DNA from: Noviherbaspirillum malthae
GTDB taxonomy: Bacteria > Pseudomonadota > Gammaproteobacteria > Burkholderiales > Burkholderiaceae_D
Assembly (NCBI RefSeq): GCF_015352985.1
Contig: NZ_JACYXF010000061.1
Location: forward strand, 1-38,975
DNA: 38,975 nt
Direction: 5' to 3'
The translations under genes were made by a program, and so were the position numbers. Below the pieces are notes generated by a model. That model was given only the letters and a program-made list of their open reading frames with translations, was not told the origin of the DNA and searched no databases. Shown piece after piece: positions 1 to 7,677 of the stretch. Each line of letters opens with the position of its first letter. Within the stretch, counting starts at the first letter, position 1.

Positions 1-160
1 TCAAGCTGGCTATCTGCGCCGAGCAATCGTTCCGGCGTTTGAAGGGATTCACCTGGCTGGCAGAGGTGATTCGAGGAGTGAAGTTTGTCGATGGAGTTCG
101 TGAGCATCAGCAGCTGGCCGCCGCCTGATCAATCACCGTCTATCCACAACATTTGACGAT
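1..160 (+). mobile_element. Right end of an IS256-like insertion sequence
   Basis: The transposase ends at 128 and is followed by a short terminal segment containing TATCCACAACATTTGAC (about 140-156). Such TCCACAAC-TTTGAC strings are common near IS256-family ends. The interrupted kinase reading continues with family-like residues only to about 160, so the junction is placed there. The exact end and any target duplication cannot be defined without the left end. Confidence 0.6.
3..128 (+). CDS. IS256-family transposase, C-terminal end (partial)
   Basis: Open from the window edge to a TGA at 126-128; only the last 41 residues are visible. The pattern FRRLKGF, then LAEVIRGVKFVDGV, matches the usual tail of IS256-family DDE transposases (a WRRLNG-like motif followed by an L-x-x-L-I-x-G-V-K-F-x-D-G run). 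The catalytic residues lie left of the window, so activity cannot be judged. The gene abuts the 3' end of a truncated kinase gene on the opposite strand, which indicates insertion into that gene. Family assignment rests on the tail pattern only. Confidence 0.75.
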   Translation, partial: KLAICAEQSFRRLKGFTWLAEVIRGVKFVDGVREHQQLAAA

Positions 161-521
161 ACCTCGTGGTAGAAATCGGGGTGCCATATGGAACGCGCGT
201 GTTGACGACCTGATCGCCCTTGGCATCATAAAGTATGACCCAGCCCGTCTCGCCGATATTTGCGACCTTCGCATTCTGGTACAAGGCTGCAAAATCTTCC
301 GCTTCCAGAAAGCTGGATGCAGCAAGTACCCGTAAAGCAGACTTGGCACTTGTCAGCTCTTGGTCGATGGCCAACGCGACAGAGTGGGCAATTTCCATCT
401 GATTTTCTTCCGAAGACCGATGAAAAGCATCATGAAGGCGCGCGACCGCAAGTCCGGAGAAGACTACCACTGGAACTAGAATGATCAATGCAAGCAACAG
501 CAGGTAGCTACGGACTTTCAT
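129..521 (-). pseudogene. Sensor kinase N-terminal fragment, truncated by IS
   Basis: The ORF starts at ATG 521 (MKVRSYLLLL). It has one N-terminal membrane helix (about residues 5-27) and the start of an extracytoplasmic sensory domain (ALAIDQEL, ALRVLAASS, EDFAALY, GWVILYDAKGDQV), as in Cache-type sensors. It ends after 130 residues; the last ten or so (RQMLWIDGD) are encoded by the IS end, not the original gene. Dimerisation, histidine and ATPase domains are missing. It is a paralogue of the intact kinase at 31755-34022, sharing MK-x-RSY, ALAIDQEL, ALRV-x-A and EDFA-x-x-Y. A TATATAAT-like string lies just upstream of the start, so it may still be transcribed. Confidence 0.8.
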
Positions 522-814
522 TGCAATTTATATAATATTGGCGGGGTGTTGCGGAAACGCTGTTTTTCCAAGGTTCCTGATTGTATGTGAATTTGCATTT
601 TAGAAATTGCGTTCAGATAAATATGAAAAGCCTGTCTCATGGCACCGGTCCGCTTTAACGGTACCCGAGCGCTTACTTCGGAGAATGTCGGAAGAAAGCA
701 ATGCGACGCGTCGGAACCTAGTCGGTTAAACGGCAATGGCTGGAATTGAACAAGTAGCAGCCGTATTTAAGATTCCTGTGCTGGGAGGGAGGCCTAGGAA
801 CCCGACTATCGACA

Positions 815-1171
815 TTGTTAGCAAAAGGGCATTTTTGCGACATTATGGGGGATCTGTTGAATTACCGATGGGTACTGCAACCAGCCGGCGCGCCGACACG
901 GGACTGGCTGGACCAGACATTTGATCGCAAGAAGCTGCCCCGCCCGGTCGTTCAGGTCGAAGCCAGCATGCTTCTGATTCTGCCTGCATTAATTTCAGAG
1001 ACCGGACTTTTAAGCTTTATTTCCCGACACCATTTGGGAGCCGGCACTCCATTGAAGGAGGTGCAGCTGAAAGAAACAACCATGCACCGAAGGCTTGTGG
1101 TCACTTATAGGAGAAACAGTTATTTGTCACCCGCAGCACTTAAATTGATCGAGATCTTCGAGAACCTTTAA
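815..1171 (+). pseudogene. LysR-type regulator, C-terminal fragment
   Basis: From about residue 12 the reading matches the end of a LysR substrate-binding domain: DLLNYRWVLQPAGAPTRDWL, then VVQVEAS, LISETGLLSFISRHHL and VVTYRRNSYLSPAALKLIE. The N-terminal helix-turn-helix and most of the effector domain are absent. The only available start is a TTG at 815, and the frame upstream (to a stop at 755) does not resemble LysR. This is a remnant, perhaps left by the same rearrangement that brought the IS to the left. Confidence 0.7.
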
Positions 1172-1294
1172 ACCTGTATCGCATGCTTAGTTTCTCGGAC
1201 GACTCCTTGTCCAAGCTGGTACTACTTCAATCTTGGAGCACGTAGGTCGCGCGTTTGAGCGATAATGTTAAAAGCTGTACTTGAAACTTATTGT

Positions 1295-1792
1295 TTACGC
1301 CGCCCGTGTCTCCTCTGCGTCTGAATCGTATTGGCTTGCCTTAGCCCGGGAGCTGATAGATTGATTAAGCGAATTCAGATGAAGCAGCCTGCGAACTGTG
1401 CGTCGGATGTCTTCATACGCGGTTTCCTTGCCCATACTCGAAACCAATTCCAGCATATTGATGAATGCTGTCGCACCAAGTGATTCGGCGGCAGTCTCAA
1501 TGCCTTGCAGGATCGCCGGCGAGTATTTGACTTCACGTCCCAAGGCAAGCAGGAACGGCACTTCGTGGAGTTTCGGGTCGCACCTCACCAGCTGCAGCAG
1601 GTCAAACATCCGGCCTTGATCGAAGTGCACCCCACAAGTCACCAGGCTGATGTCTTGCGCCAAGAGTGTTTTGGCGTCTTGAAAGGAATGGCAAACCAAT
1701 AGATTGAATTCGTCGTCCAAGACATCATGAACAAGCGGGGTGTCTTGGCGACTGACAGCAATCAGCAGGGTGGGCTTGCCTATCTGATCCAT
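1295..1792 (-). CDS. Degenerate response-regulator receiver-like protein
   Basis: 165 residues from ATG 1792. The layout follows a CheY-like receiver: TLLIAVSRQDTPLVHDVL, then FQDAKTLLAQDISLVTC, FDLLQLVRCDPKLHEVPFLLAL, GATAFINMLELV, and a charged alpha-helical tail. The usual phosphoacceptor Asp after strand 3 is replaced (LVTCGVHFD), and the strand-5 Lys position reads FINM rather than F-x-x-KP. It is therefore probably a non-phosphorylatable pseudo-receiver. No output domain is visible. It stands alone between the LysR remnant and the recombinase. The fold call is moderately secure; the role is unknown. Confidence 0.55.
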   Translation of the reverse strand: MDQIGKPTLLIAVSRQDTPLVHDVLDDEFNLLVCHSFQDAKTLLAQDISLVTCGVHFDQGRMFDLLQLVRCDPKLHEVPFLLALGREVKYSPAILQGIETAAESLGATAFINMLELVSSMGKETAYEDIRRTVRRLLHLNSLNQSISSRAKASQYDSDAEETRAA

Positions 1793-2103
1793 AAAGGCCC
1801 TGTGGAACGGCTATTAACAATATGCAACATAGACGTCGAGGCTTGCTTTGTCAAAGCCTTTCACAAATCCGGGGCGGTTAACAATCTATGCAGGTTCCGG
1901 TAGCAGCCAGAGTCCGTACCATGACCGAAATATGCGAGAGTGGGACGGCACTAAGGGGCGACTTTTTCGGTAGCTCTTCGCCATTGAAGGTTGTAAAAAT
2001 ACTTTCAACGACAAGCCGAACGTTATTCGGCACCTCTCCGAGCTGGTATCGAACGTTTCTTTGCCGGCGTGGTTTTGAATGTTGAAAAGTTTTGCCAAAG
2101 GCT
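1793..2103. other. Gene-poor stretch between receiver protein and recombinase
   Basis: I find no convincing gene here. A small inverted repeat GCCGAA-N5-TTCGGC lies near 2014-2030, and AGGCTT/AAGCCT repeats near 1840-1862. Neither is followed by a T-run. Short ORFs on both strands have no recognisable features. It could contain a recombination site for the adjacent recombinase, but no att core was identified. Confidence 0.4.
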
Positions 2104-2946
2104 TCATTCTGCAGAAGAATCGAGCGCCAGCATTTCACTGATGCGGTGCCTCGCAAATGAATCGGCACTGTCGACATAGCGCATGGCCGAATGCACATCC
2201 TTCCAGCCAACATATTCCATTAGCATTTTCACATCCCAACCGTTTGCGCTGGCCCACGTCGCAAAGCCGCGCCGCGGTGAATGGCCGCTGTAGAGTTCAG
2301 GCGACACAACACCAGCTTCTTTCAGGATCGAGCGCAGCAGCGGTACCAGACTGTCGATATGTAGGCCAACGTCACCGACATGCCCCCAGCGGTCGATGCT
2401 CCGAAAAACCGCACCATCACTAATCTGCGCAGCGCCTACCCATGCCAGGTAGGCTTCGACCGGGCAGAGTCGCTCCAGGGCCGGCGCCTTGAACGTCGTT
2501 CCCTTGATCTGCCGATCAGTCTTGGTGATCGGGAAATAACAGGTCATACCCTGGCCAGGCACGATCTCCACATGCTCGGCCTGCAGCCGGGTCAGTTCAT
2601 CGCCGCGAAAGCCACGCCAGAACCCGTCCAGTTGCAGCGGCTTGGCGCGTTTTTCTTGGGACGGGTGGAGTACTTGGACACCTCTGAGCACTTTTTTCAC
2701 AATCGGCGCTTTGGTTGGATCGGGAAAGCCTTGGTCCAGGTGCCATTGGGCGAGGGCGGCCAACCGCTGGCGCAGCGTACTGACTGACAGCGTTTCGGCA
2801 TGGCCGACCAAGTAGCGGGCGACGCTTTCCGCGGTTGCTGGCAAAAAGCCGCCCCATTCGACTTCGAAGTGACGGACCGCACCTTGGTAGGCCTTACGAG
2901 TGTTATCGCGGGTGGCGGCTTTTACGTACTGGTCGAGCTTGGTCAT
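2104..2946 (-). CDS. Tyrosine recombinase (phage-integrase family), apparently internally shortened
   Basis: 280 residues from ATG 2946 (MTKLDQYVK); a start at 2988 would add 14 residues but matches the family less well. It has an N-terminal SAM-like core-binding domain (about 1-100) and a catalytic domain with the first Arg in GFWRGFRGDELTRL, the HxxR box in GHSPRRGFATW, a GW-K/D box in VGWKDVHSAM, and the nucleophile Tyr in MRYVDS. Relatives I recall carry about 35-45 more residues between KPLQLD and the GFWRGFR motif. Here the two are fused in frame, removing the start of the catalytic domain, so activity is doubtful. It is divergent from the KfrA-like gene, a common pairing on mobile elements of this group. 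Confidence 0.8.
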   Translation of the reverse strand: MTKLDQYVKAATRDNTRKAYQGAVRHFEVEWGGFLPATAESVARYLVGHAETLSVSTLRQRLAALAQWHLDQGFPDPTKAPIVKKVLRGVQVLHPSQEKRAKPLQLDGFWRGFRGDELTRLQAEHVEIVPGQGMTCYFPITKTDRQIKGTTFKAPALERLCPVEAYLAWVGAAQISDGAVFRSIDRWGHVGDVGLHIDSLVPLLRSILKEAGVVSPELYSGHSPRRGFATWASANGWDVKMLMEYVGWKDVHSAMRYVDSADSFARHRISEMLALDSSAE

Positions 2947-3127
2947 GCAGTAGCTGGTGAATAGGGTTTTACGGATCAATACACCCAAATATACCGGAAA
3001 ATGGCGTCAATGCCGGTTAATCCCGCATTATCCAGTTATAGGCATGTTGAAAATTAAAGCGAACGCCGTTATTGTATCGTACGTAAATATGTATCATGTA
3101 ATGCGTAACCATATATCGAGGTGTGCT

Positions 3128-4159
3128 GTGGGGCGATCAGGGCTATATAAAACAGACGTAAAACAGGCGCGCGAGATTCTTCTCGCCCAAGGTAAGCATC
3201 CTTCCGTCGATGCCGTACGTATCGCCCTTGGGAATACCGGCTCCAAGACGACAATCCACAAGTATCTGCGGGAGCTTCAGGAAGAAGAAGGTGTCGACCG
3301 TAAATCCTCGATCAGCGAGGTGCTGCAGGATCTGGTCGAGCGCTTGGCGGGTCAGCTTCAAGCTGAGGCTAACGAAAAACTCGAACAAGCTAATGCAAAG
3401 CATCAGGAGCAGACCCGCACGCAGGCCGAACTGATTGCTGAACTACGTACGGAGGTGGCGGCCGTTACCGAGCGTTTGGCACAAGCCCATCACGCGCTAG
3501 CGCAAGAGCAGGTTGCCCACGCCAGCACTCGCGAAGCCCTCCAGGATTTGACCGTGACACACCGCGCTGCCGAACAGCGCATCGTCGGCCTGGAAGAGCG
3601 GCTGTACGAGAATGAACAGCACCGGCAGTCTCTTGAGCAAAAACACGAACATGCGCGGCAATCGCTCGAGCATTACCGCAGCTCGGTCAAGGAACAGCGG
3701 GAGCAGGACCAGCGCCGGCACGAACAGCAGGTGCAACAGTTGCAAGCCGAGATGCGGCAGCTGCAGCAATCCCTGGTGGTCAGGCAGGAAGAAGTGACCC
3801 GACTGAACCAGGACGGCGTGCGTCTGGTATCGGACCTGTCTCACACGCGCAAATCACTGCATGACGAGCAGGCCAATAGCCGGCAGCTTGCGCAGCGTAT
3901 GGAATCACTGCAGGACACGGAACAGCGTGCGCGGGTGCTGGAGGTGCAGCTGGCAGAAAAGACCGTGTTGTCTGAACGCTTAACCGAACAGCTGGCGACA
4001 GCGACGGCGCAGTCAGAGGGTAATGCAAGGCAAGTACGGGAGTTGGAATTGTCGCTGGCTACCACGCAAGCCAGAATGGAGGCACAGCAGGCTCTGAATG
4101 AGGAATTGCGCAGCTATCTCAAACAGCAGAACCGCACCGAGAAAGACGAAGGCAAGTGA
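3128..4159 (+). CDS. KfrA-like DNA-binding coiled-coil protein
   Basis: 343 residues from a GTG at 3128. The start is chosen because relatives begin (M/V)-x-RSGLYKTDVK and an AGGTG ribosome site lies 5 nt upstream; the longer upstream reading looks non-coding. Residues 1-60 form the KfrA_N helix-turn-helix region (ARE-ILLAQGKHPSVDAVR, GNTGSKTTIHKYLREL). The rest is a long Gln/Glu/Arg-rich coiled coil to the C-terminus. KfrA of IncP plasmids is an autoregulating DNA-binding filament protein linked to segregation; that role is inferred here from family only. The gene is divergent from the recombinase across about 180 bp. Confidence 0.8.
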   Translation: MGRSGLYKTDVKQAREILLAQGKHPSVDAVRIALGNTGSKTTIHKYLRELQEEEGVDRKSSISEVLQDLVERLAGQLQAEANEKLEQANAKHQEQTRTQAELIAELRTEVAAVTERLAQAHHALAQEQVAHASTREALQDLTVTHRAAEQRIVGLEERLYENEQHRQSLEQKHEHARQSLEHYRSSVKEQREQDQRRHEQQVQQLQAEMRQLQQSLVVRQEEVTRLNQDGVRLVSDLSHTRKSLHDEQANSRQLAQRMESLQDTEQRARVLEVQLAEKTVLSERLTEQLATATAQSEGNARQVRELELSLATTQARMEAQQALNEELRSYLKQQNRTEKDEGK

Positions 4160-4175
4160 CGTCCCAAAATTGACA

Positions 4176-4208
4176 AAGGCCTGTGATCCCTAGCGGATGA
4201 CAGGCCTT
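4176..4208. terminator. Hairpin between convergent genes
   Basis: AAGGCCTGT (4176-4184) pairs with ACAGGCCTT (4200-4208), and the loop contains a further ATCC/GGAT pairing. The hairpin sits 16 nt after the KfrA-like stop and 74 nt from the end of the convergent small gene. There is no clear T-run on either side, so it may act as a bidirectional or weak terminator. Confidence 0.5.
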
Positions 4209-4281
4209 GCAATAATGCTCGCATCAACATGCGGCACCAGTTTTGGTCAAATACCTAGCTGGCGGAATGCGGACTGACGCG

Positions 4282-4443
4282 TTAGATAGTCTCGGCGATC
4301 GCACGGACTTTTTTCATATCCGCTGCGTTCGGGCTGTCATGGTGAACGGCCTTTGCCATGGTGATGGCCTTGTCCAAGGCAGCAATGAAGGAGCTCAAGA
4401 AGGCGGCGGAGCGGTTCGCGGTGTTGAGTGCAAGAGCTGTCAT
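4282..4443 (-). CDS. Small 53-residue protein of unknown function
   Basis: ATG at 4443, TAA at 4282-4284. The peptide begins MTALALNTANRSAAFLSSFI and ends KKVRAIAETI. A purine-rich GAAAGAAAGG ribosome site lies about 9 nt upstream. GC-rich third codon positions and an Ala-rich amphipathic helix (about residues 11-32) support coding. It is convergent with the KfrA-like gene and shares the hairpin at 4176-4208. There is no signal peptide or Cys pair. I do not recognise a family. Confidence 0.6.
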   Translation of the reverse strand: MTALALNTANRSAAFLSSFIAALDKAITMAKAVHHDSPNAADMKKVRAIAETI

Positions 4444-4683
4444 GGCTGTACCTTTCTTTCGGTCGTAATGTCGTTTGCTGTAGAGACAATATAGGCTTCG
4501 ACAAGCAACATTCCCAATTTCAAGTGGTGATGCGAAGATATAAGCTTTGTGAATGGCTTTTGCGATTCACTATCCACTTTCAGCCATCTACCTATGGAGC
4601 TCGAGTGTAAGGATAGATTGATTGATGTCCACACGCGGTACTATCCTAGGTTGCCTTTCAGAACTTTTCAAAGAAAACGCTCA

Positions 4684-4701
4684 TTTCAGCAAACGCTGAA
4701 A
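4684..4701. promoter_or_regulatory. Palindromic operator 1 of the AbiE-like operon
   Basis: TTTCAGCAAACGCTGAAA is an 18-bp inverted repeat, extendable by an A/T pair on each side. A second copy with one changed base lies exactly 66 bp downstream. AbiEi antitoxins are known to repress their own operon through inverted repeats in the promoter region, which fits this arrangement. Confidence 0.7.
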
Positions 4702-4749
4702 TAGCCCGATGCAGTGAAATCTCAACAGAAATTTCAATAAACGTGCTAT

Positions 4750-4767
4750 TTTCAGCAAATGCTGAAA
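4750..4767. promoter_or_regulatory. Palindromic operator 2 of the AbiE-like operon
   Basis: TTTCAGCAAATGCTGAAA, identical to operator 1 except for one central base. It ends next to the ribosome site (AGAGG, 4767-4771) and contains the ATG at 4759, which argues that 4759 is not the translation start. Bound repressor would occlude the ribosome site or the promoter's downstream edge. Confidence 0.7.
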
Positions 4768-4779
4768 GAGGTCCATGCA

Positions 4780-5841
4780 ATGAAAGAAGCAGAGGTACGT
4801 GCCGGTGAGGCACTGCAGCGGTTGCTTGAGAAAATACCAATCCTTCAGATCGAAGAGATTGAAGCCGAGGGCATGTCTGGCGATTTGGGTCCGGACCTGA
4901 CCGCCCGTCTGCGCGTGGACGGGCGTCAGCACCTGCTCATTTGCGGGTTTAAGCCGAATGGGCAACCACGCTACGCCCGCACTGCACTGCTGGAACTGGA
5001 TAACTACATTGCGCAGCGAGCTCCTGGGGCGACGCCCATCTTCATCGCACCCTACATCTCACCCACGGTGAGGCAGTTGTGTGAAGAAAAGGGTGTCGGT
5101 TACCTCGATCTGGAAGGAAATGCCCGGATCACTTTTGGCGGCGTGTTCATAGAGCGCATGGTGTCGGACAAACCTGTGGCCGAACAACGTGAACTCAAGT
5201 CGCTATTCAGGCCCAAGTCGGCCCAGGTTTTGCGCGTCCTGCTGCGTGAGCCTGGCCGTGCATGGCGCGTCACCGAGCTGTCGGAAATCTCCGGGGTCAG
5301 CTTAGGGCACGTCAGCAATGTGCGCACCGGTTTGATTGACCGGGAATGGGCTTGCGCCTCGGACGATGGCCTCGTCCTTTCAGAGCCCGACGCACTCCTG
5401 GACGCATGGCGGGATAGCTACACCGCGCCTCTAGGTGAGCGGCTGCGGTTCTACACGCCATTGCATGGCAGCGCACTCGAAGATGCAGCTCGCAGGGCAA
5501 TGCAATCTGAAGGCAGTCCCGGGCGCGCGGTCTTTGCCTCCTTCTCGGCAGCCCAGTGGCTTGCTCCTTACGGACGTACCAGTACGCACTACTTTTTTTC
5601 CGATGAGAACGGTCTGCAGAAGCTTCAGGCTGCGCTGAAACTCGCTCCCACATCGAAGGGCGAAAACGTGGTTGTCATCGTGCCAAAGGATGCGGGGCTG
5701 CTCACCGACACGACTGAACCTGCACCGGGAGCGGTCTGCACGAGCCTGATTCAGACATACCTCGACCTCTCTATTGCCGGCGAACGCGGCGCTGAAGCCG
5801 CCGGCTACTTGCGCCAAGAAAGGCTTACATGGCCAAAATAA
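4780..5841 (+). CDS. AbiEi-like antitoxin/transcriptional repressor of a type IV toxin-antitoxin pair
   Basis: 353 residues from ATG 4780, preceded by AGAGG at 8 nt. Domains: an N-terminal region with a restriction-endonuclease-like look (DLTARLRVDGRQHLLICG, PIFIAPYISPTVRQLCEEKG, GYLDLEGNARI; about 30-125), then a winged helix (RPKSAQVLRVLLREPGRAW, then VTELSEISGVSLGHVSNVR; about 140-190), and a C-terminal domain (about 200-353). This matches the AbiEi family in which a winged helix binds operator repeats while the rest counteracts the AbiEii nucleotidyltransferase. It overlaps the next gene by 13 nt, so the two are translationally coupled. Two palindromes lie immediately upstream, consistent with autoregulation. 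It is longer than classical AbiEi proteins. Confidence 0.75.
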   Translation: MKEAEVRAGEALQRLLEKIPILQIEEIEAEGMSGDLGPDLTARLRVDGRQHLLICGFKPNGQPRYARTALLELDNYIAQRAPGATPIFIAPYISPTVRQLCEEKGVGYLDLEGNARITFGGVFIERMVSDKPVAEQRELKSLFRPKSAQVLRVLLREPGRAWRVTELSEISGVSLGHVSNVRTGLIDREWACASDDGLVLSEPDALLDAWRDSYTAPLGERLRFYTPLHGSALEDAARRAMQSEGSPGRAVFASFSAAQWLAPYGRTSTHYFFSDENGLQKLQAALKLAPTSKGENVVVIVPKDAGLLTDTTEPAPGAVCTSLIQTYLDLSIAGERGAEAAGYLRQERLTWPK

Positions 5842-6698
5842 CATCCCAGGAACCACAGTCTGCCGCTGAATATGACGACCGCACGACTGCAGCAGTAAAG
5901 TCTGTGCTGATCGAGATGGGCCAGATCCTTGGCAGCTTCAAGGGCAAGTTCGCCATTATCGGCGGGGCGGTTCCCTGGTTACTACTAGCCAACGAGGACA
6001 TGCCGCACGTCGGCACACTCGACGTGGACGTCGGGCTGGACGCGGAAGCACTCGGCGATGGCGAGTACGCGACCCTGATTGGTGCGCTTCGAGGCCACGG
6101 ATACGCTCAGCGCGAAGGGCTTCGACGCTTCCAACTGGTTCGCCAAGTGCCCGCGCGCGATGACGGCGAAGCGATCGACGTTGTGGTCGATTTCTTGATG
6201 CCGCGCGATGCGGAGATCGTCAAAAACAATCCTCCCTTGATCAGCGACTTCGCCGTACAACGGGCTGATGGCGCCGACCTGGCGATGCGGTTCTACCAAC
6301 TGGTTGCGGTAGCAGGCCCGATGCCGCACGGAGGAACGAACCGCGTGGAAATCGCGGTGTGCTCCATCCCCGCTCTGCTGGCAATGAAGGGCCATGCACT
6401 GGCAGGACGCTACAAGCAGAAGGACGCCTACGACATCTATTACTGCGTGCGGAACTATCCTGCAGGTATCGAGGCCCTGGCACATGAATGTCGCCAATTA
6501 CTCGGGCATCCCAGTGGCGAGCGTGGTTTCCGGCATATCGCCGACAAGTTTGACACCTTTGACGGGCACGGGCCCACCTGCGTGAGGCGCTTCGTTGAAG
6601 ACACCCGTCTACTGGGTGATCGTACACCGGAACAGTGGCAGCAAGATGCGTTCGGGCAGATCGACGCCTTGTTGCGCGCCATGGCGCTGCGAGAGTGA
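5829..6698 (+). CDS. AbiEii-like nucleotidyltransferase toxin
   Basis: 289 residues from ATG 5829. The nucleotidyltransferase signature is clear: FAIIGGAVPWLLL (Gly-Gly at 45-46), then TLDVDVGLD with the metal-binding Asp pair D65/D67, and a later strand with acidic residues (IDVVVDFLMP). ALLAMKGHALAGRYKQKDAYDIYY is the conserved Lys/Asp segment of AbiEii/AbiGii proteins. Known AbiEii-family toxins add nucleotides to RNA or otherwise bind GTP and stop growth until neutralised; phage abortive infection is the classical role. The 13-nt overlap with the antitoxin gene supports a functional pair. The sequence looks intact. Confidence 0.75.
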   Translation: MAKITSQEPQSAAEYDDRTTAAVKSVLIEMGQILGSFKGKFAIIGGAVPWLLLANEDMPHVGTLDVDVGLDAEALGDGEYATLIGALRGHGYAQREGLRRFQLVRQVPARDDGEAIDVVVDFLMPRDAEIVKNNPPLISDFAVQRADGADLAMRFYQLVAVAGPMPHGGTNRVEIAVCSIPALLAMKGHALAGRYKQKDAYDIYYCVRNYPAGIEALAHECRQLLGHPSGERGFRHIADKFDTFDGHGPTCVRRFVEDTRLLGDRTPEQWQQDAFGQIDALLRAMALRE

Positions 6699-6756
6699 GT
6701 AGGTGAATTAGGGGCAAGCGTACTTGTTGAGCAAACTAGTGCGCTTCGGGTGATTA

Positions 6757-6778
6757 AGGCTCTCTGACTCAAGAGCCT
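6757..6778. terminator. Possible weak terminator hairpin after the AbiE-like operon
   Basis: AGGCTCT (6757-6763) and AGAGCCT (6772-6778) form a 7-bp stem with an 8-nt loop, 58 nt after the toxin stop. There is no T-run, so factor-independent termination is uncertain. Confidence 0.3.
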
Positions 6779-7423
6779 ATGCTGGTCCAATACCATCACA
6801 TTGCGACCGAACTTTTCCAATACAGCGTTCTTGACACGAACACCAGGTGTTGCACGACCGCGGCGGCTCATCATGGCAATAGTGCAGTCGGTCTCAACGA
6901 CAAACTTCAACCGACGGGGTGTATGGCGGGCTATCTTCCCTCTGGATTGGCCACGGGCCTGACGGACTCGCGCAGTGTCTCTCCTACTCATATCGTGATA
7001 ATGGCTGCCGTTTAATCGGAAAGCGAACATGTGCCTATACGGCCCTATTCCAGCGCGTGCTCGGGCCATGTAAATAGACCCTATCAAATTCGTTTATAGA
7101 GCTGCCCTTTATTTTGATTTCCTTACATTGGGCCGCTTAAATACACTTCCCAATATCGAAATACGTTCACTAGCGATAAAAGAGAAGAGTGAGAAAGTCT
7201 TGTAAATGTGAGCTAATGAATCATTGTGGAAGCAAGGCGTTTTTCTGTTAAAAGCACCAATATCAATGGCGCCGCTTCGCCGCCTGCACCCAAAGCTGTT
7301 GGGCCGGTGTAGAGCGCCGTCGCAAGAAATGGCAGGTCTGCATCTTAGGAATCAAACCATTCACAGGTGACCGATAAGCTCAAGCAAACCGAGTAAGAGA
7401 AGTACTACGCCTCAAGGCACGCA

Positions 7424-7450
7424 TAAAAAATCCTAGTAGGGAGCTAGGAT
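7424..7450 (-). terminator. Factor-independent terminator on the minus strand
   Basis: Read on the minus strand, ATCCTAG-N7-CTAGGAT is followed directly by six T residues. No annotated gene lies upstream of it on that strand, so it may end an unrecognised small RNA or be left over from a deleted gene. Confidence 0.6.
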
Positions 7451-7677
7451 GCCTGCCAACTTCATACAAAACATGCCTTAAGGACGCAATGTGAGTGGGA
7501 GCCACCCAATACTCAGGCGCCTCATAAAGAGCGAACTGTGCCTATTTCATTAAGCATTCGGCTTTCTGTCTATGGGCAGTGGCCGGTTTAACGTTAATTA
7601 CACCTCTGTCCTGCTGCGTTGGATAGGACCGCCCCCAGCAACAACAATTCTGATAGTGAATACGTAAAGGAGACAAA

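Larger units (their letters stand above)
6699..7677. other. Approx. 980-bp region without a convincing gene
   Basis: A minus-strand frame stays open from 7087 back into the toxin gene but has no recognisable domain, no ribosome site and an Arg-rich composition typical of chance ORFs. The plus-strand frame at 6779-7015 is similar. The stretch 7240-7320 contains a short plus-strand reading ending in SPPAPKAVGPV that could be the tail of a lost gene. The minus-strand terminator at 7424-7450 and the promoter region of the porin lie within it. Confidence 0.4.

Noticed and set aside
1878..2213. Minus-strand ORF of 111 residues next to the recombinase
   Set aside because: Runs antisense into the recombinase 3' end in another frame, with no family features or ribosome site.
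6699..7087. Long minus-strand open frame downstream of the AbiEii-like gene
   Set aside because: No ribosome site, no domain, Arg-rich chance composition; it continues antisense through the toxin gene.
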